DNA of 64,000 nt from Eriocheir sinensis (GCF_024679095.1 NC_066516.1:23825718-23889717); one strand, 5' to 3'; shown: positions 41,781 through 52,125, numbered from the stretch's first letter. Program-made: numbers and translations. The notes: generated from the letters alone by a model not told the origin.

Positions 41781-42260
41781 CCCCCCACCTCCGACAATGC
41801 CCTGACCCCCTGAGTCTGCCAAGGTTCTCAGGAAATTTGGCGAAGACTTGCCACACCACTCTCGTCACCGCCACCTCCTACCAACCGACGCGCCTCCCCC
41901 TACAGGATTCACCAGGCATCACAATATAGTTACCCCCATCAGTGCGCCGCGTACCGATAGCTATAAACTAAGTGCAGCGCCGGGGATAGTGCGGATGATA
42001 AACAATATGCAGCAGTGATAGCCCTGTCAACGCAAAGGGCCGCGGTGGGGATTAGGACCTCGCCGCTGTCCTCTCTGCCCCCATCACATCATCCCTCATT
42101 CCCTTCTGTCTCCACGTTTAGCATTCCTCTACCCTCCCTAACCATCCCCCTTTCTCCCTCTATTTTATTATAGCCTTGTATTAGTTTTTTAATTTAATAT
42201 GAGTAAATATTCGGTCTAACGGCTGCCAAATATTAACAAACCTATAACCATTATCATCAG

Positions 42261-42261
<1 letters not shown>

Positions 42262-42318
<57 letters not shown>

Positions 42319-42575
42319 AGGCAGCTTCCGAGACTTGCTGCAGTAAAGAGAGTAGCGGCAGCAGCAGCGGCAGGAGCATAATGACTTTGGACGGAGAGCA
42401 GCAGCCGCCCGTAAAGCCTGTGGCGGGCGGCGGCGCAGGTGCTTCACGCCGGCGGTAATGGAATTGGCCAGGCTGGTGAAGGTGGTGGTGGAGGAGGAGG
42501 TGGTGGAGGTGGTGATGGGGGTGGAGGAGGAGGAGGAGGAGGAGGAGGAGGAGGAGGTGGTAGTGGTGGTGGTTC
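42262..42575. repeat. (CA)n tract and (GGT/GGA)n tract
   Basis: CA run (42262-42317), GC-rich spacer, then GGT and GGA triplets (42489-42575). Confidence 0.94.
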
Positions 42576-42640
42576 TCGCCCGCCCCGCCATAGGTTTGCA
42601 AGGATTTATGTCTCCAGTTGAGCCCCGCCCCGCCCCGCCC

Positions 42641-42711
42641 CTGTGTGTGTGTGTGTGTGTGACTATATGGACTACACACACACACACATACACACACACA
42701 CACACACACAC
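42641..42711. repeat. (GT)n / (CA)n inverted pair with a short loop
   Basis: GT repeats (42641-42661) and CA repeats (42674-42711, one interruption) flank ACTATATGGACTA. The flanking TGTG and CACA are complementary, so one strand can form a hairpin with a loop of roughly 13 bases. Both arms also have Z-DNA-forming alternation. Confidence 0.92.
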
Positions 42712-42789
42712 GTTGCAGGGATACATGGAGGGGAAAATAGCGTCCACATTAATGATATAAAACAGAGAAAATACTTAATTCATGGCGCT

Positions 42790-43408
42790 ATTCTTTACTT
42801 CCTCATCCCCTTCCCTCTTCCTCCCCTTCCCCCTCTTTTCTCTCCACCTCCATCACCTTCATTTTCTAACCCATTCCCTGCTCATGCTACCTTCCTCTCA
42901 ACCAACCACCTCCTTCCCTCCTCCCTCTTTCCTCATCTATTTCCTCCGTCTCCCCTTATTTCTCCTCCCCTTCCCCATTCCTATCAGTTCTCTCTGCACC
43001 CATTTTCCTTCCCCTCTCATTCCGCCACCTCACTCAGATCAAAGTCCTCCTCCTCCTTTCCATCTCCTTCGCCTCCCCCTCTGTCCAGCCCTATTACCTC
43101 CGTCTCCCCTCATTTCTCCTCCCCTTCCCCATTCCTATCAGTTCTCTGTCCACCCATTTTCCTCCCCCTCACTCAGATCAAAGTCCTCCATCCCCTTCCA
43201 TCTCCTTCGCCTCCCTCATCACTTTCACTTCTTCCTTCTCCTCTCCCCTCCAGTCCCGAATCCCGATCCCGCCATCCCACACTTTGGGGAGGGAGGAGGG
43301 GGAGGGAAAGGACGACCTGTTTCATTTTTTCCTCCATCCGTCAACGTAACAGTCACCTCCACTTTGCCTAAACCCCTTCCCCCCCCCTCCTTCCCATCTC
43401 TCTCTCCA

Positions 43409-43504
<96 letters not shown>
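42790..43504. repeat. Polypyrimidine block ending in (CT)n
   Basis: C/T-rich from 42790, with an 85-bp CT run at 43420-43504. Frames of 242-255 codons are artefacts of composition. Confidence 0.8.
42943..43226. repeat. Recent tandem duplication, 154-bp unit
   Basis: Copies at 42943 and 43097 share CCTCCGTCTCCCCTnATTTC, CCCCATTCCTATCAGTTCTC, CACCCATTTTCCT, CACTCAGATCAAAGTCCTCC and TCCATCTCCTTCGCCTCC. Differences are few and include a short deletion in copy two. Confidence 0.92.
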
Positions 43505-43506
<2 letters not shown>

Positions 43507-43588
43507 CACACACAAACAAACAATAATGATCTCGGAAGTGCTTAATTAATTGATTAGAAGCTTGCATCACGGATATCAACAATGAAAT

Positions 43589-43704
<116 letters not shown>

Positions 43705-44416
43705 CAAAGTAAGGCAGATCCGCCAATTAATCCCCGGAGAGGTAGACGTCGAGGCAGGTATTAGTTGCTGTGTGTGTCTGGAGGAGAGGGGACGAGAGGA
43801 TAAAAGATGAAGAGAGAAAAAAAAGAACAGACAAATGAAGTGAAAACTAGCACAATGTGGAGGTCGCATTCATTGAGATTTAGTTAGATATTTAGATTAG
43901 GTGTGTAGTATTGGTGGGAATGATGAAAATGTATATCTTTGTCTAAGGGGAAGGAAAGGTATTATGGGAGAGTGCAGAGCCTAAGGCCACTCCATAGTTA
44001 ACAATGACGAGTGGGACCCTCAACCAAGACCAAGACCGAGACATAAGTTTAAAAAAGCCTTCCAAGAGTGTTTACAACGGTTACATCATACTTCATCCTG
44101 CGCGAGAGCCGATACCTGAGACCTTTATAAACCTTTTCAATGGAGAGGAGATGGAGGTGACGGTGGAGATCCCAAAAGACACGACGAGGAAATGAGGTAA
44201 AGACAGACTGGTCGGTATTCCCAGACGCTTCCGCCTCTCAGATCAACTATTTCAAAAGGTCGAAAAGGAGAGCAATCGGGTTTTAATGAGTGTTTATTTT
44301 AGGATCGTGGTGCGGAAGGTCAAAGAACAACTCGGTCATAAAAACACCCAAAGAAATACCCAGAAATTCTACGGAAGCGTTTTTGAATTTGTGTCATTAA
44401 GCGCCGACATGTTTAA

Positions 44417-44660
44417 TTAACCCCTTGGCTGCGGATTTCCTACAAGAAGACATTACCAAGCTACAGGAGTGGAACAAAAAGTGGCTGCTACAATGAAGAA
44501 AAATGTAATGTCATGCATCTTGGGAGGTTAAATCCAGCATACCAATACCACGTGGGAAACACTCCACCATCCACCACAGAAGCAGAGAAAGACCTGGGAG
44601 TACATGTTACCAGGCTACCAGTGACGGCGAAATCCGTGCCAATCGCAGCGGAGGGGTTAA
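44417..44660. mobile_element. piggyBac-like non-autonomous element with TTAA target duplication
   Basis: TTAA (44417-44420) then CCCCTTGGCTGCGGATTTCC at the left. At the right AATCGCAGCGGAGGGG then TTAA (44657-44660). The ends are imperfect inverted repeats of about 14 bp starting CCCC, and TTAA duplication is the hallmark of piggyBac transposition. The interior is not a transposase but a piece of a non-LTR retrotransposon. Confidence 0.75.
44446..44625 (+). mobile_element. Non-LTR retrotransposon reverse-transcriptase fragment
   Basis: Translated pieces DITKLQEWNKKWLLQ and, after a frameshift near 44497, EKCNVMHLGRLNPAYQYHVG and STTEAEKDLGVHVT match the segment just after the catalytic YxDD block in CR1/Jockey-type reverse transcriptases. 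There the pattern is D-x-L-x-WS-x-KW-x-L-x-FN-x-x-KC-x-V-MHLG, then EKDLGV. It is broken by the frameshift and truncated at both ends. It lies within the TTAA-flanked element, so it is either a later insertion or captured cargo. Confidence 0.85.
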
Positions 44661-44674
44661 GAATATGGCCCAGA

Positions 44675-45055
44675 GACACTAACGCAGCGGCAAGGGGTGA
44701 ATTTATTGATGTGATTCGAGGGCACATCACTTACTCGAGACACGATTCAGGACCTCACAGCCTCGACACACCCGGGAACACAATGCTACACAAGGATACT
44801 GCGAGAGACAGGTCAGCCTACACATGGTACCTCCTGTGAAACATTTAATTCCCATGTGTCTTCTCCGCCAAATAAACTGAGCCGAAGGTGTATTTTCATA
44901 ATGTTCATCTTTCATCCAGGGAAGACGCGCCAGCTGGCAGCCTCCTATGAATGAAGGGCCGTGATGTTTGTGTCATAGGGGGAGGAGAAGGGAGGGGAGC
45001 GCGGCCAAGGTTAAAGGGGAAAGGAGGAGGAGGAAGAGGAAGAGGTATTAATACA
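44675..45055. other. No gene or repeat recognised
   Basis: Mixed sequence ending in a purine-rich patch (44980-45045). No supported exon. Confidence 0.45.
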
Positions 45056-45059
45056 TCTT

Positions 45060-45410
45060 GTGGTGGTGATGGTGTGTGTGCGTGTGTCTAACGTTGCTGT
45101 TGCCTTTCTATTTGTTATTGTTATTGCTGCTGCTGTTGCTATTGCTGTTGTTGATGCTGGTGGTAATGGTGGTGCTGACCTGACCACCGCCAAACAATGC
45201 ATCACAGACCAAGGCCGGAGGAAGCGAGCGGCAAAGACCCTCCGGCACAGACCTTTCCTTGACCGCCTCGTGCATACCTCCCGCTGCAATCATTGGTCTG
45301 TTTACCTTCAGGAGGCCTCCATCCCTCGCCTCCTCACCTCCGCCCCACCGATGACGAAAAAGGTAAACAAGCTTCGCAGTGTTGCCAGCAGGCGCACCGA
45401 GAGCCCATGA
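45060..45410 (+). CDS. Candidate leader-like ORF, up to 116 residues, unrecognised
   Basis: The first ATG is at 45069. The N-terminal 30-35 residues (VSNVAVAFLFVIVIAAAVAI) look like a signal peptide or single membrane segment. After them come a Gly-rich step and a downstream GRRKR dibasic stretch. The hydrophobic part is encoded by a degenerate (TTGCTG)n/(GTTATT)n tract, so it may be a by-product of a microsatellite. The portion after residue 45 is not repetitive. No family is recognised, and no splice or polyadenylation signal decides the matter. Confidence 0.15.
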   Translation: MVVMVCVRVSNVAVAFLFVIVIAAAVAIAVVDAGGNGGADLTTAKQCITDQGRRKRAAKTLRHRPFLDRLVHTSRCNHWSVYLQEASIPRLLTSAPPMTKKVNKLRSVASRRTESP

Positions 45411-45669
45411 AGCGCTGGTCCCTGCCACACAACATCAAGCTACACAACACACGCAAACAGAGGCATCAGGAAGGCTCTCTCTGTGTCCACGCCGGGCCGC
45501 CCTTCCGTGACCACCACCCACACGACCAAACACATCACCGGGAGTGCTAAGAGAAGGTCCACGTCAGCCAACCCTGGTCCTCCTCTCTCACAAAATGCAA
45601 CACCACTCCAAGAAGCATCACCTCTTCTGACCCCACCACAACATGTCTATCAACACCAACAAGAGTCTT

Positions 45670-45876
45670 ATTACAAAACATTTCGTTGTCAAGGTACCCA
45701 TATTGGCCAAGGCTTTCGTAGGAGTTATGGGCATTTCCAGTAGTAGTTTTATGACCCTGGTGGTAGTTTGACCCTTCCTTTGAACCTGAAGAAACACTCA
45801 TTAGAACCCGATTGACCCCCTCTTTGACCTTTAGAAATAGCTGATATGAGAAGCGAAAGTGTCTTATATTACCAAC
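45670..45876 (-). mobile_element. Short TIR element (family A), well preserved
   Basis: Starts ACAAAACATTTCGTTGTCAA. It contains CCAAGGCTTTCGTAGGAGTT, TTTATGACCCTGGTGGTAGT, GAAACACTCATTAGAACCCG and TTTAGAAATAGCTGATATGA. It ends near AGTGTCTTATATTACCAAC. It closely resembles the copy at 53502 in the opposite orientation. Confidence 0.82.
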
Positions 45877-45879
45877 TCA

Positions 45880-46340
45880 ACTGTCATCACCACCACCACC
45901 AGTATGACACCCCCCCCCCCCTCCCCGCTCGTGAAATCATCAGTCCCCTTTCCCTTCCCCCCGACACACCTTCACCAGCCTTTCTCACCACCACCACCAC
46001 CGCCTGCACGACTCACCTCCCTTGCCCCCCCTCCCCTCACGTGGAAATCATCATCCGTGGCCGCCACCGTCCCCGTCTCCCTCCCGTGCAAAGTTTCTCT
46101 GGTCCGCGGCGGGATCCTGCAGTAGACGCCGATTAGCATTTAGATGGAGCAGTATCCCCTGGAAGCGTCCGAACCACCCCCTCCTCCTGCCGCCTCTCTC
46201 CCTCTTCCTCCTTCTCCTTCTCCTCTCCCTCCCTCTCTGCTGTGGACCTCAAGATAACCTTTTTTCTTTCTAGGGCTGACCTATCTTCGTTTCTTTTCCG
46301 CAGCGCCTTCTCCTCCTCTTCCCCCTCCTCTTTCCTCTCT
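45880..46340. other. C-rich/polypyrimidine stretch; no gene recognised
   Basis: ACCACC and CCT-rich sequence with a CpG-containing island near 46040-46130. Frames are Pro/Ser artefacts. Confidence 0.55.
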
Positions 46341-46458
46341 ACGCTTCCCCTTGTGATGCTGGGTGGAGTGAATGGTGGAGTGATGGTGCGGTTGAGTGAC
46401 GAGTGGCGTTTGTTGGTCCAGAAGAGAAGGAGTGATGGAGAGAGTGAAAGGAAGTGAA

Positions 46459-46484
46459 TAAGTGAGTGAGTGAGTGAGTGAGTG
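46459..46484. repeat. (AGTG)n microsatellite
   Basis: Tetranucleotide AGTG repeat, about 26 bp. Bases 46490-46680 are A/G-rich with no gene. Confidence 0.93.
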
Positions 46485-46695
46485 CATGTCTAGAACTGAA
46501 GAAAAAAAAGGAAACAATATGATACGCCATGATGAGGTGTGAAAGAAAATTAAGAAAGAAAAACAAGCAAACGAAGAAACAGTGGAGATGGGGAGAATCT
46601 GTGTGCATGATGACAGAAAGATTCCGACACACATAAACAAACAAACGAACACAAGAGAGGGGAGGGGAGATAAGGTGAAGCGGGGTGAGGAGAGG

Positions 46696-46815
46696 GAACG
46701 GGAAGGGGAGGAGAGGGGCGAGGAGGGGAGGGGATGAACGGGAAGGGGAGGAGAGGGGCGAGGAGGGGAGGGGATGAACGGGAAGGGGAGGAGAGGGGCG
46801 AGGAGGGGAGGGGGT
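46696..46815. repeat. G-rich minisatellite, exact 40-bp unit, 3 copies
   Basis: The unit starts GAACGGGAAGGGGAGGAGAG and ends GGAGGGGAT, with copies at 46696, 46736 and 46776. The first two are identical by eye and the third differs only at its end. Abundant G-runs allow quadruplex formation. A poly-G run follows at 46820-46831. Confidence 0.95.
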
Positions 46816-46953
46816 GACTGGGGGGGGGGGGTACCAGAGCCTGCGTGCGTGATCCTGTGAATTCTTACTGGTCTGTATTTGCCGCGTTCCTCATTACGGG
46901 AAAGCTACGCGCGGAAAAAAGAGAGAATAGAGGAAAGGAAATAAAAGAGGAAC

Positions 46954-47004
<51 letters not shown>

Positions 47005-47019
47005 ACACACACACACACA
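46954..47019. repeat. (CA)n microsatellite
   Basis: CA run with one GACA interruption, about 66 bp. Confidence 0.96.
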
Positions 47020-47069
47020 GAGGCAGCAACAGCACTTCAAAAGATTCAAACCCATTAATTAATTTCATT

Positions 47070-47470
47070 GCACTTGCAGCGTTCCTTCCCCTTCCCTCCT
47101 TTATTTATTTCTTCACTCCCCTTCTCCCTCCCCTTCCCTTCTTCTCCCTCCCCTTTTATAATCTATTTAACAGCTCTTGAACTGCTTATACTCCTCCCCC
47201 TTCCCCATTATTTTTTTTTACCCCCTCTCTTCTTGCTCCCCTTCCCCTCCTCTTACTCCTATTTTTTTCTCTCTCCTTCCCATTCCCACATCTCTTCTTC
47301 CTCCTCCTCTTCTTACTCTTCTTCCTTCCCTTCTTCCTCTCTCCCTAATTCCCCTTTTCCCCGTTCCTTTCCTTTCCCTTCTCTCTCCTTCCAATCCCTT
47401 CCTATCCCCATCCCATCCCATCCCTTCCCTTCTGTCCCCTCCCCTCACTACTCTTCCCCCCAACCCTCAC
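47070..47470. other. Polypyrimidine block
   Basis: C/T-rich with CCCCTTCCC-type motifs and a (CCCAT)n patch at 47405-47425. It is the complement-like partner of the purine block at 47741-48600. The 47480-47735 stretch between the blocks is mixed, with no gene recognised. Confidence 0.75.
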
Positions 47471-47740
47471 GGCCAGGTCCCACTTCACACTAAAAACAAA
47501 AACACACACACACAAAAAAAAAACTTTCTGCGGAAGAGAATGACACAAAGCAGAACGGTCGGCCACCTGTCTGCTCCCACCTGGCGGGCCGCAGCAGGTA
47601 ACCCGGGCCACAAGTTGCAGGCTGGGTCGCGTGGGCCGAGTGGGGCTCATTAACACGCCGCCGCTGCCACGCTTCCCGGATGGTCGGTCCCTCTCACTCT
47701 CGAGGCGTATAATACGGTTTTGATTTCTCCTGCAGGCTCG

Positions 47741-48600
47741 TAATGGTGTGTGTTACAATGGGAGGAGGGAAGGGGAAGGAGGAGAGGAGGGAAGAGAGGA
47801 GGAGAAGGGGAGGGGAGGAGGAGAAGGAAGAAGGGAGGAGACGGGACGGAACGGGTAGGGATGGGAGGGGATGGGAAGTGGGGAGAGGAGGGGAGGGGAA
47901 GGAAGAGAGGAGGGAAGAGAGGAGAATTGGAAAGGAGGAGGAGGGAAGGAGGAGAAGGAAGAAGGGAGGAGACGGGACGGAACGGGTAGGGATGGGAGGG
48001 GATGGGAAGTGGGGAGAGGAGGAGGGGAGAGGAGGAGAAGAGAGGAGAGGAGAGAAGCAAATGAAAAGGACAAGAGATAACATGAGGGGAGAGAAAAGAT
48101 AACAGGAAAGGAAAGGAGATACGAAGACGAGATAAGAAACAAAACGAGAGGAAAGGAAAGGAAGAAGAAAAGATGAACAGACAAGGAGGTGAGGGTGAAG
48201 AAGCAAAATAGGAGAATTGGGGAATGAAAAATAAAGTATAGAGAAGGAAAGGAGAAGAGGATAAAAATAAAATACTAAGAAGCAGAGTAAAAGAGGAGAC
48301 GAGAAGTGAAGAAAGGGGGAGAAAAGGAGGAGGAAGAGGAGGAGGAGGAGGCAAGGAACAGTAGAGTGGAGGATACCAGAAGAGAAAGGAAGTGAAGGAC
48401 GAAGAGGAGGAGAGCAGAGTAGGACAGTGAAGGATGAAAAAAAAGAGGAGGAGAATACGAAAAAGGAGAGAGGAGAGGAGAAGGTGGAGAAGGACGAAAA
48501 AAGAGAAGGAGAATACGAAAGAGGAAAATGAAGGAGAGAGGAGGACGAAGAGGAGAAAAGAGGAGCAGGAAAGTGGAGGACGAAGTGGAGGGAGGTAAAC
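47741..48600. other. 860-bp polypurine block
   Basis: G/A-rich on the plus strand. The minus strand carries overlapping frames of 143-322 codons rich in Ser, Leu, Phe and Pro, including the longest frame in the window. All are explained by composition and the internal duplication. Confidence 0.85.
47818..48027. repeat. Duplicated 79-bp purine segment, 131-bp offset
   Basis: GAGAAGGAAGAAGGGAGGAG through ACGGGACGGAACGGGTAGGG and GATGGGAAGTGGGGAGAGGA occurs at 47821 and 47952, identical by eye over about 79 bp. Confidence 0.93.
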
Positions 48601-48942
48601 GACAGGGCGCACCTCCACTCAGGGCGATGAGGAACCATTGTGAGCAGCGTCCCCTCATGACTTTAATGTGTCTGGCGAGGATAAACCTTGTTCGCGCGCT
48701 CCCAAGGGCTGCGGGAGTTGTTAGACCCAAATTAGCATAGTGATATAAGGGTTCAGACAGGGAGGGGCCGGGAGTGGGGACGGGGAAGAGTAGACAAGGC
48801 AAGGGGAAGGATAGGGATGGGTAGGGATGGGTAGGCGAGGGGAAGGGAAGGGAAGGGTTAACATTCAGGCATTCCAAGCTCTCTCCCTTTCGTGTGTGCA
48901 AGTCTGTTTACCTCTAACAAACCAACCTCCACAAACGCCATC

Positions 48943-49046
48943 ACCGCCGCCGCCGCCGCCGCTGTCAGGTATTGCACAGGGGTATTTCTGAGACAGGGTT
49001 ATTTTGTGCGTGTTCATAGGAGGGTTAGGTTAGGATAGGTTAGGTT
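48943..49046. repeat. (CCG)n patch and short interstitial TTAGG-like repeat
   Basis: CCG triplets at 48943-48963. At 49024-49046 the sequence reads GTTAGGTTAGGATAGGTTAG. TTAGG is the arthropod telomeric unit, so this is a short degenerate interstitial telomere-like patch. Confidence 0.7.
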
Positions 49047-49235
49047 TGAGGGGGCGAGGTTACCATCAGGGAATTGCTATTAAAAAGGGCTTGGTTACTG
49101 TTTAAGGAGGTGTTTTGGTTACCATTTGAAGGGAGACAGATCAATAGTATTATAAATGGACTGGGTTACTGTGGGCGGGGGCGTGGAGACTTGTATTTAG
49201 GTGACATTACTTAGACAAGGTTACATTAGTTGCGT

Positions 49236-49390
49236 ACCTCACCTCAACAAGAAAATGGGAGAAAGAGAGGAATAAAGGAGCAGGAGGAGGAAAGAGGGGG
49301 TGGGAGTGCACTGTTTGGGAACCTCACCTCAACAAGAAAAGGGAAGAGAGAGAGGAATGGGTGAGCAGGTAGAGGAAGAGGAGGAGGAGG
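49236..49390. repeat. Tandem duplication, 85-bp unit
   Basis: ACCTCACCTCAACAAGAAAA recurs at 49236 and 49321, followed by GGGA, GAGAGAGGAAT and GAGCAGG. The second copy ends in a (GGA)n run at 49376-49401. Bases 49405-49795 are C/A-rich then mixed, with no gene recognised. Confidence 0.88.
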
Positions 49391-49799
49391 AGGAGGAGGA
49401 GGGAGAGGGGGTGCACGCTGCCAGTTACTCACTCACCCACTCACGTACACAACGCTCACCCATCAATCCACCTCCCCCTCACCAAACCATCCCAATTCAC
49501 AACGACATCCAAGACACACCCAACGCCAAGAGACATCCCCAAGTGCATCAGACATCACAGAAGGAAAGACACACAGGAAACAGTAATACTAATACCACAA
49601 AAATTCCCTCACTCGCGTCTTCCTCCTCCTTCTCCTCCTTCTCTTCCTCCTCCTATTCCATCGGGTAAGCGCAGCGCGAGGCAACTTTGTTTTCCCCCTG
49701 ACAAGCTGAGTCGTCACGGGATCGGCGGTTCACCATGGCCGCTTTCTTTCCAATGCAATAGACAATCATGCAAAGACCTAAAGGGTGATTGCTCTCGTG

Positions 49800-50470
49800 G
49801 GGGGTGAGGTGAGGGAGGGAGGGAGAGGACAGGCACCCACACAGAGGAAGAGCAGTGTTTGGGGAGGAAAGGGGAGGGCCTGGGGAGAGAGGAGGGGAAC
49901 AAACACACACACACACACAGAAAAAAACCGTGTTGGGGAGGAAAGGGGAGGAGTTGGGGAAGGTGGGGACAGCGAACGAGGGAGATACATAGTTAAGGAT
50001 AGAATGATAAAAGGATATTGGTAAAGAGGGAAAGATGGAGAGAAAAAAACACACATTCAGACTTAGGAGGAGCAGTGTTGGGAGGAGGAAAGAAGTTTCG
50101 TTTAGTCGGCGCAACATCTGTGGTCATATGCCGGAGAGAGACAGAAGGGGAAGGAATTATAGGAGAAGGGAACAGATCAGGAAAGGGGAGGGGTTGGCAG
50201 GGGGAGGGCAGCGTAACAGTGGGTCGACGTGGGATATGGATAAGAAAGAAGGGAAGGATAGGAAGGATGTTAGCAGAGGTAAAGAAAAAAAGGAGTGAGG
50301 AAAGAGAGAAAAAGGAAAGGAAGACGAGCCGAAAAAAAGACTGAAAAGGAGGAAAAAATAGGAGAGACGAGGAAGGATATGGCAGGCAGGGAGAAAGGGT
50401 CGGGAGGAGGAGGAGGAGGAGGAGGAGGAGGAGATGGGCAGAGGTAAGGACGGAAAGATGGCGGGGAGGG
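49800..50470. other. Purine-rich block with (CA)n and (GGA)n patches
   Basis: G/A-rich. AGCAGTGTT(T)GGGGAGGAAAGG-like blocks recur near 49851, 49931 and 50070. CA run at 49901-49919 and GGA run at 50404-50432. No gene. Confidence 0.65.
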
Positions 50471-50649
50471 AGGAAAGGCAGACAGACGGCTTACCCCCTG
50501 CGGTCCGGTGATCAAACTTCCATTACCTGTCTGACGGAGGGGCTAAGAGGCTTTGGTCCGCCCTGACGATGAACAGAGGCAGAGGAGGAGGAGGAGGTGA
50601 GGCAACAGGCAGTAAAGGTTACATTTTCAAGTTCATACGCATTCGACTT

Positions 50650-50770
50650 CACTTTTTTTTTCTTTTTACAACAAAGGAGGCAGCTCAAGGGCACACAAAA
50701 AAGGAAACAATAATAAAAAAAAGCCCGCTACTCGCTGCTCCTATGAAAAGAACCAAAAGAGGTGCCTGTT
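50650..50770 (-). mobile_element. Poly(A)-tailed retrotransposon 3' fragment
   Basis: The minus strand reads AGGCACCTCTTTTGGTTC, GGAGCAGCGAGTAGCGGGCT, a T-run, TTATTGTTTCC, GCCCTTGAGCTGCCTCCTTT and a poly(A) end. Close to the copies at 33485 and 17664. Bases 50780-51195 show no recognised gene. Confidence 0.85.
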
Positions 50771-51196
50771 CATTTTGGGTCTAAACAGCAAAAGAAAAAA
50801 AAAATCTATTGGTGTCAGTAGCGTCTAGCGTGACGTTCTGAATTGCCTTAACAGTCATAAATATTTTCACAACAACGCACGCAACCATCACACACCAAGC
50901 ACGCACCCCCCACCCTCCTCCCCTCGTCCCACACTCGGCACGCCCACGAGACAAGAACAGGGAAACTTCAGAAGAAAGGTTTCGTCGGGGTAATAGCAAT
51001 ATGGGCTTCAAAAAGGTACATATTGAGAGGGGCATCGAACTGTGTATTGGATGTCAGGACCCCTTAAGGCAACGCTGGGAAGTGGATTCAGTAAACGTTT
51101 CCCTGCACGAGTCTTGGTAAAATACGCATATATGCATAACCTGACAAATGAGAATGCGAGGGAAACGAAAACGGATGAAGTGTTTGAAGTTCTCGT

Positions 51197-51400
51197 TGTT
51201 TTCTTTTTAAGGGGGACGGGGGTTGGAATGCCGCACAGAGGAGGAGGTAGGTAAGGAGGAGGGGATACTTTAGACTTGGTTTCCATACATCAAATTCATC
51301 ACAGGTACAATCGGTTTTCTTTTCTTTAAAGGGGAGGCGGGGCTGGAATGCCGTACTAAGGAGGAGGGGATACTTAAGACTTGATTTCCATACATCATTT
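51197..51400. repeat. Tandem duplication, about 115-bp unit
   Basis: Copies near 51197 and 51313 share GTTTTCTTTTnTTTAA, GGGGnnGnGGnTGGAATGCCG, GGAGGAGGGGATACTT and AGACTTGnTTTCCATACATC. A third partial start (TTTTCTCATTTTTTTCGC) follows. Bases 51405-51785 are mixed with no gene recognised. Confidence 0.85.
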
Positions 51401-51782
51401 TCTCATTTTTTTCGCTTAGAGGGGCCTTTAAAAAAAATGATCCCTGTAGCTATCAGGTTAAAGAGAGGAGGTCGCCGGGAAAATCACATGCAGCGAGCCG
51501 ACGCCGAACCGAAGCTAAATGAATGCATGAATAAAGGCGCAACACAGATACACGAGTGCAGATTGAATGCGTCATAAACCGTCCGGGTGAGTTCCTTTCC
51601 AGTGACAACCAAACATAAATAAACAAAAAGCAAAACAATAAAAATAAGTCTGGAGAATCGTCACTAATGTTGTTTTATTGTCAAGGTGTTTCAGCAATAT
51701 TATTACTACCTGGAATTACTTAAGTCACCTGCGCACCTGAATTAGCTGTAACCTTCATCCACTTATTTTCTGCGTCTGTCTG

Positions 51783-51787
<5 letters not shown>

Positions 51788-51820
<33 letters not shown>
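51788..51820. repeat. (GT)n microsatellite
   Basis: Perfect GT run of about 33 bp. Confidence 0.95.
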
Positions 51821-51823
<3 letters not shown>

Positions 51824-52079
51824 GTGGGTGGGTGTATAGAACAGCTGTGAACGTATATATATTTCGACGGTTAAAATGCCGTCATGTTCCGTGAGCAAAT
51901 TGTCGCCATATGTTTTTAGCGGCAATGTTTCCCGAGCGTCAGGAAGCACACGCGCAGCTCCGGGCCGTGTTTGGAAACGTGAGGAAAGAGAAAAAAAAAA
52001 TTCACGAGTTTTATACAACCGTTTGAGAGATTATGACACAGAAACACACACACGCACACAGACAAACAAGCACACAAGA

Positions 52080-52084
52080 GATAG

Positions 52085-52125
<41 letters not shown>

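Larger units (their letters stand above)
44211..44671 (+). mobile_element. Short TIR element (family A) interrupted by a TTAA-flanked element
   Basis: The left part (44211-44420) begins GGTCGGTATTCCCAGACG. It carries CAGATCAACTATTTCAAAAG, GGGTTTTAATGAGTGTTTAT and CGGTCATAAAAACACC, ending GCCGACATGTTTAATTAA. The right terminus GAATATGGCCC is found only after 44660. Removing the insert and one TTAA joins GCCGACATGTTTAATTAAG to AATATGGCCC, matching the family's right end. Confidence 0.82.

Noticed and set aside
44004..44195. A 63-codon ATG-initiated frame
   Set aside because: Protein-like composition but short, with no Kozak-decisive context, splice site or recognised family. It is adjacent to a transposon end.
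47650..48618. A 322-codon open frame on the minus strand, the longest in the window
   Set aside because: It runs through a G/A-rich block whose complement is pure pyrimidine, which lacks the purine-containing stop codons. The product is Ser/Leu/Phe/Pro only, overlaps a second 314-codon frame, and includes an exact 131-bp-offset duplication.
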